Shown here one piece after another: positions 24,713 through 37,011 of a stretch of 64,000 bases of DNA; the stretch's first letter is position 1; each line of letters opens with the position of its first letter. The notes below the pieces were generated by a model. It had not been told where the DNA came from. It searched no databases and saw only the letters and a list, made by a program, of their open reading frames with translations. Source of the stretch: Morchella semilibera (taxonomy: Eukaryota; Ascomycota; Pezizomycetes; Pezizales; Morchellaceae); contig WBVU01000005.1 in assembly GCA_009192285.1 (NCBI GenBank), positions 2,002,731-2,066,730 of the forward strand, in the 5' to 3' direction. Both the position numbers and the translations under genes were made by a program.

Positions 24713-25207
24713 ATGGCTCAAGAGGAATCCACGCTGTCGATAACCGTCGAGTTCAGGTACGCACGATACTACTTTTTTTTTTTTTCTTTTTTGGGTTTTG
24801 CGCTTCACCAGCTAGCTAGGGAATGCTGATACTAGAGCTACTGCACCTCCCCCGCGCCCCCTCCAGCGGCGGACTGGAGCTACTATTCTCAAAGCAGAAG
24901 ACCCACCACGTCCAGCTCCCGGCCCACGACGGCTGCGGGAAGCCCGCAAACGTCAGGTCCCTGGTGGGCTGGCTGTGCGACAACCTCATGGCCGACGGCC
25001 GGAGGGATATGTTTGTCCTGGACGGCACCGTGTAGGTCTCTTCTTCTTCCTCTTTTGGATTGTGGGGTTGCTGATGTGTTGGTGTGTAGGCGCAATGGCA
25101 TCCTGGTGCTGATCAATGATGCCGATTGGGAGCTGGAGGGCGAGGAGGAGTATGTGATTGAGAGCGGAGATAATATTCTCTTTGTCTCCACCCTGCATGG
25201 GGGGTGA
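24713..25207 (+). CDS. URM1: Ubiquitin-related modifier 1 (Urm1)
   Basis: Beta-grasp sulfur carrier and ubiquitin-like modifier. Uba4 activates its C-terminal Gly-Gly as a thiocarboxylate for 2-thiolation of wobble uridine in cytosolic tRNAs; it also conjugates to proteins under oxidative stress. Three exons: [14 protein letters not shown] ending at GTACGC, then [20 protein letters not shown] through [12 protein letters not shown], then [17 protein letters not shown] with the C-terminus FVSTLHGG. Phases agree and the terminal GG is directly before the stop, as required for function. Total is about 105 aa, near the usual 95-110. It converges with MAU2 downstream. Confidence 0.95.
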
Positions 25208-25961
25208 TTCTTGCTTGCTTGCTTGCTTGCTCTCTCTCTCTCTTTTTTTTTTTAAAAAAAAGAAAAAAGCTTAGTATATAACAAAAAAGAAAACAGAAAA
25301 CAACAACGGCACTGTGATATCCCAATATGGAAAATAAAATATAAAATATAAGATATAAATATAGCAATGTAGATACATACAGATACCATATGTAGACAGG
25401 CAGCAGCAGCAGCGGCCTCGAAACCCCAGAACCAGACTGACATACATGTAGCCTTCAAGGTAATGAAGCGGGGTGGGTGCCCAGTCCAGCCCAGTCCACT
25501 ATTTATCTAATCCTAACTACGCCACCACTGCCTCTTTTCATGGGATCTCCGCTGCCACACACAGCCTATAACGCACAACGAGTGACCCCTCATGATCCAC
25601 CACCACCCACCACCCACAGGATGTAGCTCTTGCACTACTTCACACCCGCCCACCCGCCCATCTAGAAACACACCACACACCACACCGTCTCATATAACAC
25701 CATATCAATTACCCCCCTACGGACAAACAGCAACAGAAACCAGACAAAAGAAAAAGGGAGAGAGATATATAATAAATAATAAAAAAAAAAAGAGAATGAG
25801 AAAAGGGAAAACAGCCTGATACGCCCTACAAGCAACGCAACGCAACGCAACACAGAAAGAAGAAAAACACCGCAAAAAAGCAAGAAAGAAAGCCCACAAT
25901 ACACAGTAGTAGTAGTAGTAACATCCCCGTAAATGTATCCTACCAATCTATTATCGCCCCC
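25208..25961. other. Convergent intergenic region URM1/MAU2
   Basis: About 750 bp. It has a (TTGC)n-(TC)n-T-A microsatellite right after the URM1 stop (25208-25268), a TACATGTA (25443) and A-rich and AGT repeats (25905-25920). It presumably holds both 3' UTRs. Confidence 0.55.
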
Positions 25962-28689
25962 TTACCTAGCTCGCCTACCCCCGCCGTTCTTCAAGCCTAA
26001 GTCCTTGTAATCCAAAGCATAGTTCAGCCTTCCACTGTCCCTGCAATTGAAGCCGGGCCTCTCCGCGATAACAACAAGTAATAATAACAATAAAAAGAGG
26101 AATACTCACCCAAAATCACTCGCGCGCTGCTGGTCACCCTGTTGCTGCTGATGCTGATGCTGGTGCCTGGTCAGGTTTGCCAGCACCGCGGACCTCATCT
26201 CTTCATTCACGCTCCGCTGCCGCATGGCATCAAACTCGTTTCCTTTCCGCGCCAGACAGTCTACACAATTTCACACCAATTAGCCACCACCACCAGGAAA
26301 AAGAAGGAGGAGGATGAACTCACCTGCATACATCTCGCCGCCCATCAACGACCACAGCCCGTCCCTCCCCTTCATCGCATTCTGCAGCGCTGCCCTAGCG
26401 CTCTTCTCGGCCTGCTCGCTCACCACGCCCGTAAAGAAGCGCTGGCACATAAAGTTGAGGACGATGAACGTCATCTGCTGGTTGACGCACTGTGTGGCCA
26501 GCTGCAGCGCCACACTGAGCCAATTCTTGGTCTTGACGAGCTCGCCCCTCTCCGTGGCCTTGACGCACGTGTACGCAGCCCTGACGAGGCCGTTCTTGGT
26601 TGCGCCACACGCCTTCTCGACGCCGGCCAGGAGGGCCTCCGCGCGCCGCGGGTCCGCCCCGCGCAGGATGTGCACGCTGTTGAGCGTGCAGATGAGGGCG
26701 AGCTCGGCGTCGGGCGGGTGGGTGGCGATGATGCTGTTGTAGCACGAGAGCGCGAGCGGGAGTGCGTTGGTGCCGTGGTAGATTGTGGCCTGGAGGTAGA
26801 GGATGAGTGCGTTGAGGGGGTGAGGGTGGGAGGGGAGGGACGAGAAGGCGTCGCGCAGGGCGTTGAAGCCCTTGATGGCGCCGTCCCATTCGGTGCGTAC
26901 GCAGAGGAGGAAGGTGTGGTAGAGCTGGATGTAGCAGCGGAGGGTCTGACGCCAGACGGTCTTCTCTGTTGCGGCGACGAGCGTGGAGGAGCCTGTTTGT
27001 TGGGGTTGGGGTTGCCCCGAGGAGGAGGAGGAGGGCTGGTGGGGGCGGAGAGGAGGCGGTCAATACTGCGGAGACCTTCCTGGAGGAAGCGTTCGGCTTT
27101 CCCGGCCTCGTCAACGTTCTTCTGGAACTTGCAGAGGCCGCTGATGAAGTATCCGACGATAAAGACATCGTCCTTCGTCAGCCATGCGAAGCGCAGCGTC
27201 TCCACCGGTCTCCCCTGCCTCGCCGGATTCACGGGAATCTCAAATTCGCCGCTCTCGGCCCATGCCGCCCAGCGCTCCTTGCTGTCCAGCATGTGGTGCA
27301 GCACCTTCATCTTTGCCTCGCTCTCGGACGTGCGCCCCAGCATCAGCGAGGACACGATATCCATAATCTGCCTGAGCACCGCGAGCTGCGCGAGCCCCTG
27401 GTTGTCGTCGGTCGTCTGTATGCTGTTTGCCTTTGCGAGCGCGCGCTGGGCGGCCTCGACGCCGTCCGTGCCGGCCTGGATGGAGATCATGGCCTCCATG
27501 AGGTTTGCCAGGGCAAAGATTGCGAGGTCGCGGCGCGCGTGGGCGGTGTTTGAGATGCGCTGGAGGGTGGTGATGGCCAAGGCGATGTCGTGGATGGGCG
27601 ACGAGGAGTCAGTGAGGGTGCTGACGCGCAGAAAGCGGAAGCTGTAGGTGTGGTGCGGCATGTCGAGGGTTTCTGACTCTGCGATGCAGGTGTTGAGCAT
27701 TTTGAGGGAGGCCTTTGGCGTGGTGCGGAGCATGATGCGGGCGAGGAGATGCTGCATGCTGTACTTGAGGTCCGTAAGACTGTTCTGCGCACCGTGAATA
27801 TCAGCCATCACTCCTCCTCCTTCTCCTTCTGCTGTTTCTTCTCTTCCGCTGTTACCACCACATCACCGCCGCCTCCGCCTCCAAGGGGGGCCGGTCCGCC
27901 GGGGAAGCTCATAAAATGTCAAATGTCAATGATCGAAAAACCTACTCTCTGCGCCAACATAATCTACCACCGCCACACACATCCATTAGCGCTCGTTCTC
28001 ACTCTCCTAATATAAAGAGCACCTACCCCCTTATTCAGCACTCCCTCCGCCTCGTCTCCGTTTTCCGTCTCCTCATGCAACACCCCCGCATACCTCAAGC
28101 GCACCATTGCCTCCATCCTCGGCTGCAACCTACACGCCAGCGCCGCCTCCAGACACCTCAGCCCCGCCGCCACACACCCGTAGTACTCGCGCTCGTCAAC
28201 TATAGCTGTAGCCGCGACCGCGCGGTGCGCACCCGCAAGGTACGACTCTGCCAGGGAGATGAGCAGCAGGTGGGGATCTGACGCGGGGGCGGGTGTGCCC
28301 GCCCCCGTGGTGCCCGTGCTCGTGGGCGTGGACCACCGCGGCGAGGACTGCGGGTGGCTAACGTCGAAGGTTGTGTATCCGTTTGCGGAGGTGCTGGGGG
28401 GTGGCCATTGCTGCTGCTGCTGGAGGGGGGTTGTGGGGTATTGGTGAGGTGGTGGTGGCGGTGGTGCGTGCGTGTGTGTGTAGGCGGCGCCGCTGCTGCT
28501 GCTGCTGTGGCCGGAGGAGGCACTGGCGTGCGGGTGCGGGAGAGAGTTTAGGTAGGGGCCCGGAAGGTTGTGGGCGTGAGAGTGAGCGTGGGCGTGTGTG
28601 TGGGTGTGGGCGTGGGCGTGGTTATTGGTGGTGCCTGTGGTGCTGCTGTGATCGCCGGGGTACCATCCACCGGTATTTGGGGCTGTCAT
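25962..28689 (-). CDS. MAU2: Cohesin loading factor subunit Mau2/Scc4 (Ssl3)
   Basis: TPR-like partner of Scc2/NIPBL; the heterodimer loads cohesin on chromatin. After a His/Pro/Gln/Ser-rich N-terminal tail (alternating AH/TH runs), the conserved region starts LLLISLAESYLAGAHRA. It continues CLEAALACRLQPRMEAMVRL, RLRYAGVLHEETENGDEAEG and NSLTDLKYSMQHLLARIM, the family signature, then TPR-like helices to EMYAG. I infer an 18-nt exon (IMLAQR) between NKG and NSLTDLKYS, matching the spacing in homologues. The last two exons encode DCLARKGNEFDAMRQRSVNE and, after an intron, DSGRLNYALDYKDLGLKN with stop at 25962. A GC-rich antisense frame (26142-27647) overlaps and is not a gene. Exon limits near 27000 are approximate. 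Confidence 0.9.
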
Positions 28690-29856
28690 GGCGGGCTCAT
28701 AAGACGGTGGCGGCGAGAGGGAGAGAGGGGGAGAGGGGGAGAGAATGGGGGAGTGGAGAAGGAGAAGTTGAAGTTGAAGCTGGAGCTGAAGTTGAAGCTG
28801 AAGTTAAAGAAGAAGAAGAAGAAGTTGTTTGTTGAGATGTCGAGAGTCTGGAGGTTTGGATGACTAATGGAGTTGGATTCACAAGTAAATACGTAAATAA
28901 GATGTAGCTAAGTAAATAGATGGATACATGTAAATAATGCAGCACAATAGCAATGCGGTAAATAACACCTGCACGCACCTACACGAATAATATTGGAAAA
29001 AAGCAAATTGGTGGAGAGAAGGGGAAGAAGAAGACGGAGATACCGATCGATGAGGCTTTGGTGGCTGCAGCTTAAAGTTGCAGATCCGTGGACATGGAAT
29101 CATATCAAGAGACCATGAATTAAGAGAAGAGAAGATCAAATGTCTTTACCTCTGAACTACAGAGACTCTCCTCTGAATATACTCAGGTACTCTTATTGTA
29201 ATTGCAATTGTATCCGCTTCCTCTCACACTCTCTCACTAACCGAGCATCTGCTGCTATCGATCTTTAATTGTAACTACATGTACTTAATTGTCCATCAAC
29301 TGACCATTATCAGGCCCCGGTGTTGACTTCCCTTCCGTAGTCCGCGTGCAGACGCAGGACTTTCCCGTTTGGTTTCTCTACTCCGTCCAATCCAATTCAT
29401 GAACTCTCCTGCAATAATATTACAGACATACCTACAATACACATGCCCAAGACATACGCCAAAGACAGACTCTCACGGATATCAACTCTCTCTGCTCCAC
29501 TCTACTCTACTCTCAGGTATAGTGGATTCTCGATCCAACCCCCGATGGTGCTCAATTATAGTGGTGTATGGCTCTCTCCCCCCACAGCTACATGCAGTAA
29601 ATGTCTTCTTCTTCCTCTTCCTCTTCTTCTTCACATGTTTTGACATCGGCTCGGTGTTCCTTGTCTTTACTCTCGATTACTCTATCCTAGGCTCAATTCC
29701 AAATCTAATATAAGTAGAGAAGGTACGAGTTCCCTTGCAAGTATTTACTTACATATACTTATATACTCTATATAAATACTCATATATCCTGCCAGAAATA
29801 CTAGAAATACTAGACTGCCCTACACTTATTTTACCCACAAATTCAATCATTGCAAA
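28690..29856. promoter_or_regulatory. Divergent intergenic region MAU2/hydrolase
   Basis: About 1.2 kb between divergent starts. A GA-rich stretch directly precedes MAU2. Two TACATGTA octamers (28925 and 29276) are present. TATATAAATA-like sequence at about 29766-29778 lies 80-90 bp before the hydrolase ATG and could be its TATA element. Confidence 0.4.
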
Positions 29857-31283
29857 ATGCCCTTCGGCTTCCCCTCCCCCCCTTCCTTCCACCACGCCCT
29901 AAAGACCATCCTCCTCTCCACAACCTCCGGCACCCCCGTCCCCCTCTCCTCCTTCATCCCCCCCCTCGTCCCCACCTTCTACGCCCACCCCCTCCTCTTC
30001 AACGGCCACCTACAGACCTGCTACACCGCCGTCAAGAGCGCCGACCCCTACCACGTCCACTATGCCCGCAAGCACCTCACAAACCCCAACGACGGCGGCC
30101 ACTTCGCCGTCGACTTTGTCGTCGACGAGTTCCCCCCCCTGTCGCCGCCCACCGACGACCTCCCCGAGCGCACCCGCCACATGGCGCCCGCCGAGGCGCC
30201 CCCGGGGGCCGACAACCAGGACAACGACACACCCATGCTCGTGGCCCTGCACGGCCTCAGTGGCGGCAGCCACGAGGTCTACCTGCGCGCCGTGCTGGCG
30301 CCGCTGGTGGCCGCCGGCGGATGGGCGGCCTGTGTGGTCAATGCGCGCGGGTGCGCACGGAGCAGAATCACCACGAAGCAGCTCTTCAATGCAAGGTTCA
30401 CGGAGGACCTCCGCATCACGGTGGCTTATCTGAGAAAGACCTTTCCAAACAGGCCGTTGTACGTCATGGGCTTTTCGCTCGGCGCAAATATCCTAACAAA
30501 TGTGGGTGGTGTGATTATTCCCCCCCCCCAGTACTTACTTTTTTTACTGACAATTGATGGCGGGGGGACAGTATCTGGCGGAGGAGGGTGACAGCTGTGT
30601 GTTCAAGGCGGCGATCATATGCTCGAACCCATGGAACCTCGAGCTCTGCTGTAAGAATCTGCATCGGACCTACATCGGCCAAGTCTACTCTCGCGTCATG
30701 GGCGGGTCAGTACTCCCTCCCTCTCCTCTCTTAATATTTAACTAACTTACTATTACCACCCCACAGAAACCTCAAGCGCCTGTTCGAGCAACACGTCCAC
30801 GAACTGGACCTCCCCGCCGCCCAGATCGCCGCCGTGCGCGCCGGCATCCTGATGGACGACTTTGACCGCGCCCTGACAAGCAAGGTCTTCGGGTACGCCA
30901 CGGTGGGCGCCTACTACCGCGACGCCTCCTCGATCGACAACCTGCTGCGCGTGCGCGTGCCCACGCTCATCATCCATGCGCGCGACGACCCGATCGCGTG
31001 CGACGAGGCCGCGCCCTACGAGGAGGTGCGCGCTACGCCGTGGTGCGTCATGGTCACTACGGCCGTCGGCGGACACCTCAGCTGGTTCGAGCTTGGCGGG
31101 GGCCGTTGGTTTGCCAGTGTCGTGAGTCCCCCTTCCCCTTTGTGAGGTATTATAGGTACTAATGTGAGTGGTGGGCAGATGGTGGCGTTCTTGAGGAGGT
31201 TCGAGGAGGTGGTTGTCGGTGTGGGTGAGGCGGCGGCGGTGCAGTCGGACGACACAGAGTCGGAGACGGAGACTATAAAGTAG
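29857..31283 (+). CDS. Alpha/beta hydrolase, YheT/ABHD1-3/Eht1-like
   Basis: Serine hydrolase of the family that includes yeast Eht1/Eeb1/Mgl2 and animal ABHD1/ABHD3, acting on medium-chain acyl esters or phospholipids. Visible features: NGHLQTCY near the N-terminus, LVALHGLSGGSHEVYLRAVL (oxyanion region), nucleophile elbow GFSLGAN, and acid HARDDPIA then histidine VGGHLSW, giving an ordered Ser-Asp-His triad. Four exons: introns start after ILTN (about 30502), after RVMGG (about 30704) and after WFASV (about 31120). The last exon begins MVAFLRRFEEVV and ends ESETETIK with TAG at 31281. The coding DNA is very C-rich at third positions. The substrate cannot be deduced. Confidence 0.88.
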
Positions 31284-32622
31284 TGGTGAGTGAGTGAGTA
31301 TGGGCCATTAATTGGTACAGACACACCCCAAGCCCCCACGGGAAGCAAACAGGAAAGACTAACATGAGGTACATGCAGATGATTTTTTTTATACTACTTA
31401 CATATATATATATATTACCAGATAGATAGATAGCCGTGTGTAGACCGGATTTCCTCCTCCTCCTCCTCCTTTCTTCTCCTTTTTAGTTTTGTTTTACTTT
31501 TTTAGATGACATGCATGAATATTCCGAGTGTGTAAAGCTTCACCCGCTGCTAGGTTGCTGTGCTGGCCCGCCCATTCATGTACTATCACTCGCCCGCCTG
31601 GTATGGCATGGCCCGGCCTTGCGCCCATGGCTCCAGGAAAGTGATAACCCCCACCGACCCCCCTCCCTTATCCACCCGGCGGCAAGTGTATCTCCACCCC
31701 CCCCCCCTCGAGAGACCAACGGTTTGCCCCCGCTTTCACTGTCAGATGGCGGGGGATTTGGACCCTATCCTGGGGAACTTGGGTGTGGTGGTCTTGGTCC
31801 CTAGTCGCGGGTGGTTGGGTTTGGAGGTCGAGTGAGAGGCTGTGAAGATGTCGTGGTTGTGGCTAAGACATACAAAGATGGGTGACCAGTTGGTTTCCGT
31901 TGTATTCGGGGTTAGAGTTACTGGTATGATCAAGTATAGTATAGTATGTAGCGTTTGGTGCATGTAGATTTAGCAAGCACCTTGGGTAGCCAATTTATTG
32001 GTGGGTGGTAGGTTCGACAGGCTGGACGTGGTACCGCGTTTCGTTCGGTACAGTACGGATATCGGAGCTGCTTATATTCCAGCATAGCATACGGTCAACA
32101 ACGCCTCTACCCCCAGCCCCCCCCCCCCCCGGATCCCCCACAGGCCACAGCCATTTGTTCAGTGCCCAGAAAGGGAGTTGGTGAGAAGCGTTGCCCAGTT
32201 GTCCAGCCCACCGCCAATGGGTCAAGTTAACCACCTGTCAGGGCTAGGGTTATCCAAGCCCAACCACGCAGAAAGGAATGAACAACCGCTGACCGTTCCA
32301 ATGATGTCTGCCCTGGTGATAGAGAGCACCAAAAGGAAGGGGCCAGGGCTCAACGGTGCGTGGCCGCAAAAGTGGTTTCGGCTGTTGACATGACAGGGTC
32401 AATGATCGCTTGCCCACCTTTTCTCGTTCACTCAATTCGCTTTGAAAACTACTGTCGATACTTTGCGCCTTTTTTTTTTTTTGGTCTTTCCCGTAGTTCC
32501 TTCCCCGCACAGGATGTCATTAAGCATATAATATATATGATACAAAAGTAGAAGTACGCAGTTTTACAAAGAGAAAACAAAGAAAGAAAAAGGGAAAAAA
32601 CAGATGAGAAATACTTTTAGTT
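31284..32622. other. Intergenic region hydrolase/LOC1 (convergent)
   Basis: About 1.3 kb with no recognisable gene. It contains (CTC)n at 31447-31470, (TA)n/(GATA)n near 31400-31430 and poly-C runs (31697, 32117). Short open frames show no conserved features. Confidence 0.5.
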
Positions 32623-33371
32623 TTATGCAAATGCGACTTTTTTAGCTCCAGACTTCTTCTGGATATAGGCCTTTGCGGCCGATTTAGTCTTATCCCCATC
32701 TTCGTCGCTCCTCCGCTTGCGCTTGTTGCGGATGGCGTCCTTGGCGGTCTCCATCTTTGATTTCCGCTGCTCGTTGCGCGCTTCCTCCTCCTTCCGACGG
32801 GATTCACGGATCTCTTCGAGTTTGCGCTGTGATTGTGTTAGCGCAACTAAGCTCGACTAACGAGGTAATATGAGGAGAAGGACATACCGAGCGCTCAAGC
32901 TTTGACTGGATCTGCCCGTCCTTCGAATCATTGACCCTCGACAGGATCGACATCATCTTGTCCTACACCACCAACACCCAATTAGCCCCGCAATTCCCGT
33001 CTCTAGCCCCACCGCCCTCGATCCCCCTTCCTGCATACCTTATCCTCCACAAAGACCTTCCCCTTCTTTTTCCCCTTAGGCTGGACCACGCCCGCAGGCG
33101 TGATCATATTCAGCTTCGGCAGCTCCTTCTCAAGCTTCGCCAGGTCCGCCTCGCGCCTCTTCTTGGGGTCCTTCTTCTTCCCGGCCTGCGCTACCCCCGC
33201 GGTCGTGTGCGTCTTCTTGACGAACTTGCGCTTCTGCTTCGGCGCCGGCGTCGACAGGTCTTGCTTTTTCCCGGCGGCGGCGGCGCCGGGCTTCTTGGTG
33301 GGGTTGGGCTTCTTGGAGGATGTTTTGGAGTTGCTGCCGGCGGGCTTGGAGGCGCCGCGTGTGGTTCCCAT
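32623..33371 (-). CDS. LOC1: 60S ribosome assembly/export factor Loc1
   Basis: Nucleolar basic protein needed for 60S subunit assembly and, in yeast, for ASH1 mRNA localisation. The Lys/Ala/Pro-rich N-terminus precedes the diagnostic block [20 protein letters not shown], then GKVFVEDK and, after an intron, [20 protein letters not shown]. The last exon carries [20 protein letters not shown] and a C-terminal KKVAFA, shared with other fungal Loc1. Three exons, with introns at about 32830-32890 and 32960-33035. Length is about 200 aa, as expected. It is convergent with the hydrolase and followed upstream by a non-coding stretch before the tRNA. Confidence 0.93.
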
Positions 33372-33935
33372 TGTGTCGCTCGCTGTAGGAGGTGGGGGGG
33401 GGGGTTGTGGTAGGCGGGGAGGAGCTTGGAGAAAAGTTTCGTGAGGCTTAAAGTTTTGCTTGTGTTACCAGTCATGGGGGGTAGGGTTATGGGTGGTGGT
33501 AAGGGTTACCCGGAGTAGGCGCTCATCAGGTCTCACTCGGTGCTTTGGGAGGTTGTGACAGGGGTGGGGTTTTTCTTTTCTCTCTAGTTCGGGGAATAGA
33601 GCAAGCATATGGCGGGAAAAGGTCTCTTGTTGGTTTCCGGGGCGGTTATGTGCTTTAGAGGGTCTGTCACGGTGTTCTCTGCGTGGTAGGGCTATGATGT
33701 CTTTTCTGTTAATTTTGGCTGAGTCTAGAGCCTGGAAGTTGTTATATTATTAAGTTGAAAAGCCTAGAAAGCGGTAAAACCCTATTACCCGGTCACCTTA
33801 CTAAAAAATTTATGAGGCTCTTTTGTCTTCCGCGGACCTGCTTTCGGCTCGTTCCGGAGCTGGTAGGTAAGAAAAAAAAAAATGAGTCATACACCAAGGA
33901 GAGCTCTAGTAGCAGAACCATACAATTGTTCTCAC
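33372..33935. other. LOC1 promoter region up to the tRNA gene
   Basis: About 560 bp. It presumably contains the LOC1 promoter and the 5' flank of the tRNA. No other feature is supported. Confidence 0.4.
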
Positions 33936-34007
33936 AGCAACATGGCGCAGCGGAAGCGCGCCGGGCTCATAACCCGGAGGTCCCTCGATCGAAACGAGGT
34001 GTTGCTA
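33936..34007 (+). tRNA. Initiator tRNA-Met (CAT)
   Basis: Complete 72-nt intronless cloverleaf. Acceptor stem AGCAACA pairs perfectly with TGTTGCT; D-stem GCGC/GCGC; anticodon stem CCGGG/CCCGG with loop CTCATAA (anticodon CAT); T-stem CCTCG/CGAGG with loop ATCGAAA. The A1:U72 first pair, three G:C pairs closing the anticodon stem and an A at position 54 of the T-loop mark a eukaryotic initiator rather than elongator Met tRNA. The internal A and B boxes are intact. Confidence 0.97.
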
Positions 34008-34038
34008 TCAAGTTCAATTCACGGTGCCTGCATTGTGA

Positions 34039-34066
34039 ATTTTTTTTTTTTTTTTTTTTTTTTTTT
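34039..34066 (+). terminator. Poly-T RNA polymerase III terminator
   Basis: An uninterrupted T-run of about 28 bases starts some 30 nt downstream of the tRNA 3' end. It is far longer than the 4-6 T needed to stop Pol III. Confidence 0.75.
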
Positions 34067-35936
34067 TCACCCTCATTTCCATCCCCATTTTCACCCCCAC
34101 CTTTTTTTCATTTGTTGAGTTATAAACCTCAGCTTTCTTGTTTCTGATGAGCTCATCAGGTGCTACTAATGCCATGCTTGTCTTACTCAATTAATCTAAA
34201 TCGTTTCCTGTTTACGCTGTTTACTCATCACGACAATCGGACATTAATCCTCTTATCAACTGATAACGATATACATGCCTGTACTTAACCACCATCGTGC
34301 ATTTGGGGACGTCCTGTGATCTTCAGCGCAAATCTCCGAGAAGGGTTCGTGAGAACACTTGCCTTCATAGGGTATTATGACGGATTCTATATAGGACAGG
34401 GGGTTTTTGTAAAATTGGACATCGGGGTGTACTCCCACTATGGGATTTTTCCATCTACAGGCTTGTCTCGAAGTGATATCGCTATGACGATACTCAGCGG
34501 AGATCGACTCTCCAAGATAGGATTCAAGTGGTCCGCTGTTTCATCTCCGTATAATAATTTTTACTCTTAAAGTAGCGGAGGATTGATTTTACAACGATGG
34601 ATCAACTAGTATTATTTTTTTTTTCTTTCCCCTTGCTTTCTACTAAAGTTAGAGGTTTCATTGCCTTACGCCAAGTCTTTACTACTACTTGCGTGCCATG
34701 GGTTTGGGAACAGGAACTAGGGAAGGGTGTAGGAACTAACAAGCTCCATGGTTTCACGAGATCATTCCACACGGACGGGATGACCCCCCCCCCCCTTATC
34801 CCGGCATGACTTGGTAGCCGATCACATTCTCCGCATCCTCCTTCCTGCACATACACACGCGCCCCAGATCATACCTTTGTCCAGGCCCTTATGGGGGAGG
34901 GGCCCAACCAGCAGAAAGCACTGCGGAGTGGGGATGCAATACAATTCACAATCTCCTTGTATGTATTACCACCGTTATTTGCTTTTAAAGGGCAGGCATG
35001 ACGTCGGCATGGCTTGCAAGGCCGCTCGCCCCCTCCATCGAAAAGTCTCAGACTCGATGTTGTGGCGGGTACGTTATCCAGCTGAAAAAGAACATCTCGA
35101 CATGAAATCGTGTGATCTCTACCAACTGCTGAGATACTGAGACATTCCTCCAATCACCGATTCGGTAATCTCCAGCTCGACACGGTGGATAAGCCCCCAT
35201 CGGCGTTATTGACATTGGGGAGAGAGAGAGGGCTGCTTGCGTCCACATCTGCCGTTGGGTCTGTTCAGCGGAGGAAAAGAAAAAGAAAAAAAAAAAAAAA
35301 AAAAAAAAAAAGAGGCTGATTTGGAATATCCGCTCAGCGATATGCAACAGCGGGATGGGAAATGGCGTCTTGCCTAATGTCTTGACAAGACATCATTGGG
35401 TTGGGTTGTCGTTAGTCGTTGGGCTGAAACATCCTAGTGGTGGTTTCATTGACTAGGCTACATAAAAACCCCCCCCTGTGGACTCATTCTGGGCTTTTAA
35501 GGGCTAGGCGGTTGATTAATGATCAAGTATGGAGTAGAGGGCCCATATGCGATTTAGACCGCTCTTACAGATTTCGACGCACGATCATCGATAGTGTATA
35601 CGTACATGCACAGGGTGCACAACTTTTGGGCGTTCCTGACTAGAGGGGCCAGGTCCATTTCCTGATATCAATTCCTCTACCTGAAAGCTTATGTGGCGAT
35701 CACATGTTCTCACTCGCCTTGCTTCTGCAAAGATCGTAGGGCTATCCTTTACCATTCAATTTCGCATTGATAAGGAGTAACTTTATTTTGTCGTGGAAAT
35801 CAATTCTTGACTCGGGATAATACGCAATCTTCAATAAAAACATCCTGGGGCTAGATCTCGCCCTCGCGCCTACTGCATGGGAGTGCAGGGAGTGCCAAGT
35901 AAAATCTGGTGTTATACTTCGTACTCGTTCTTTTGA

Positions 35937-37011
35937 GTAGCCTGGTCGATTAAGCATTCTATGGTATCCCTAGCGTATATTTCACAACTACCTAAGACGA
36001 TGTCTATTATTTGTCTATCCACAATTCGGATCGAATCGCCTCCTTCGGCTTTGACATCTTTTGAGCTCCACTGAAGCTCTAGGGCATACAAGGCCAATGC
36101 CTCATACCTGGGACCATAAAGTGGTAGAAGCTCTACATGCTCATAATGCCCCAGTAAGATACCTGTGCGAGTGACCCTGTATGACTAATACACAAACCTA
36201 TGATTGCTCAAGAATGACGTTGAAGCTTAAGTAGTTAGTCCATCCCGTGAAACCAGTGATTTCACAGAGTCAACAGCAGCAGGGGTATCTTCACCAATTG
36301 CTTCAAAGCCATCTGGGCAAGAGGGAAGCCATCGCAAGGATCGTGGCTTTTTTTTCCCCACCCCCATAACTAAGGGTCTTTGGATATCACGCGTGCAGTT
36401 ATTAAGTGCCGGTCACGAATGGATTTTGCATAAACTCGCCCCCCTGTGGTCCCCAGAAATAAAAAAAAATATAGCGGCAGTTATATGGACCCCCATGTAA
36501 TGCATGCGCAGAGAAGATCATTTTGTTGTTGTTTCCTGGTATTCCTCTCACAACGTGTAACTTCCCCTGCTTAGGTTCCGCTATCCCTTTTCCGGTAGAG
36601 GGCTATAATTTAGGACCCCCTTCCCCCACGTGATTGCTGAGGTTCATATATAATCACTCGGGGGTTGGGGCCCATAATAATTGATTACTTTACAGCAGCA
36701 GTTCCGTCCCCAGGACTTCCTGAGCGAACACCTAGGGCTTCGATATACTCAGTACAGCCCACCGGTGACGTCCTAAAGAAGGAAGGAGCACTCCTTGCCT
36801 TAAAAAAGACGCTTGTTGGAATTAAGGATTCCCAAGCATAAGAAAGTCGGGCCGGGAATTCTGCGTCAGAAACAAATCTCGATCTTGTAAATGGATGAAC
36901 CATGTGGCTGGGTTCCTTGGCCACACGAGTGAACAAGCAATTCGTAACCGACTGCAGAGTTTTTCTTTCTCTTTTCATATATTTGTTTTTGGATGTAGGT
37001 AGATGTACCAC
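35937..37011 (-). pseudogene. Possible relic or orphan gene fragments, unknown function
   Basis: Three minus-strand open segments have protein-like composition, unlike the low-complexity frames elsewhere. At 36685-37011 one contains MVHPFTRSRFVSDAEFPARL. At about 36248-36345 one contains RSLRWLPSCPDGFEAIGEDT. At 35937-36186 one contains LLPLYGPRYEALALYALELQ, following a plausible acceptor (GTGTATTAG). I recognise no domain, see no clear start, and could not connect them with consistent introns. They may be remnants of one decayed gene, exons of an orphan gene, or chance. Confidence 0.22.

Noticed and set aside
26142-27647. A 501-codon plus-strand open frame
   Set aside because: It lies antisense to conserved MAU2 exons in GC-rich DNA, and its translation (Arg/Ala/Leu/Val-rich) has no domain. 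It is a shadow of codon bias.
32931-33444. Two plus-strand Gly/Leu/Arg-rich frames
   Set aside because: They are antisense to LOC1 and reflect its Lys/Ala/Pro codons.
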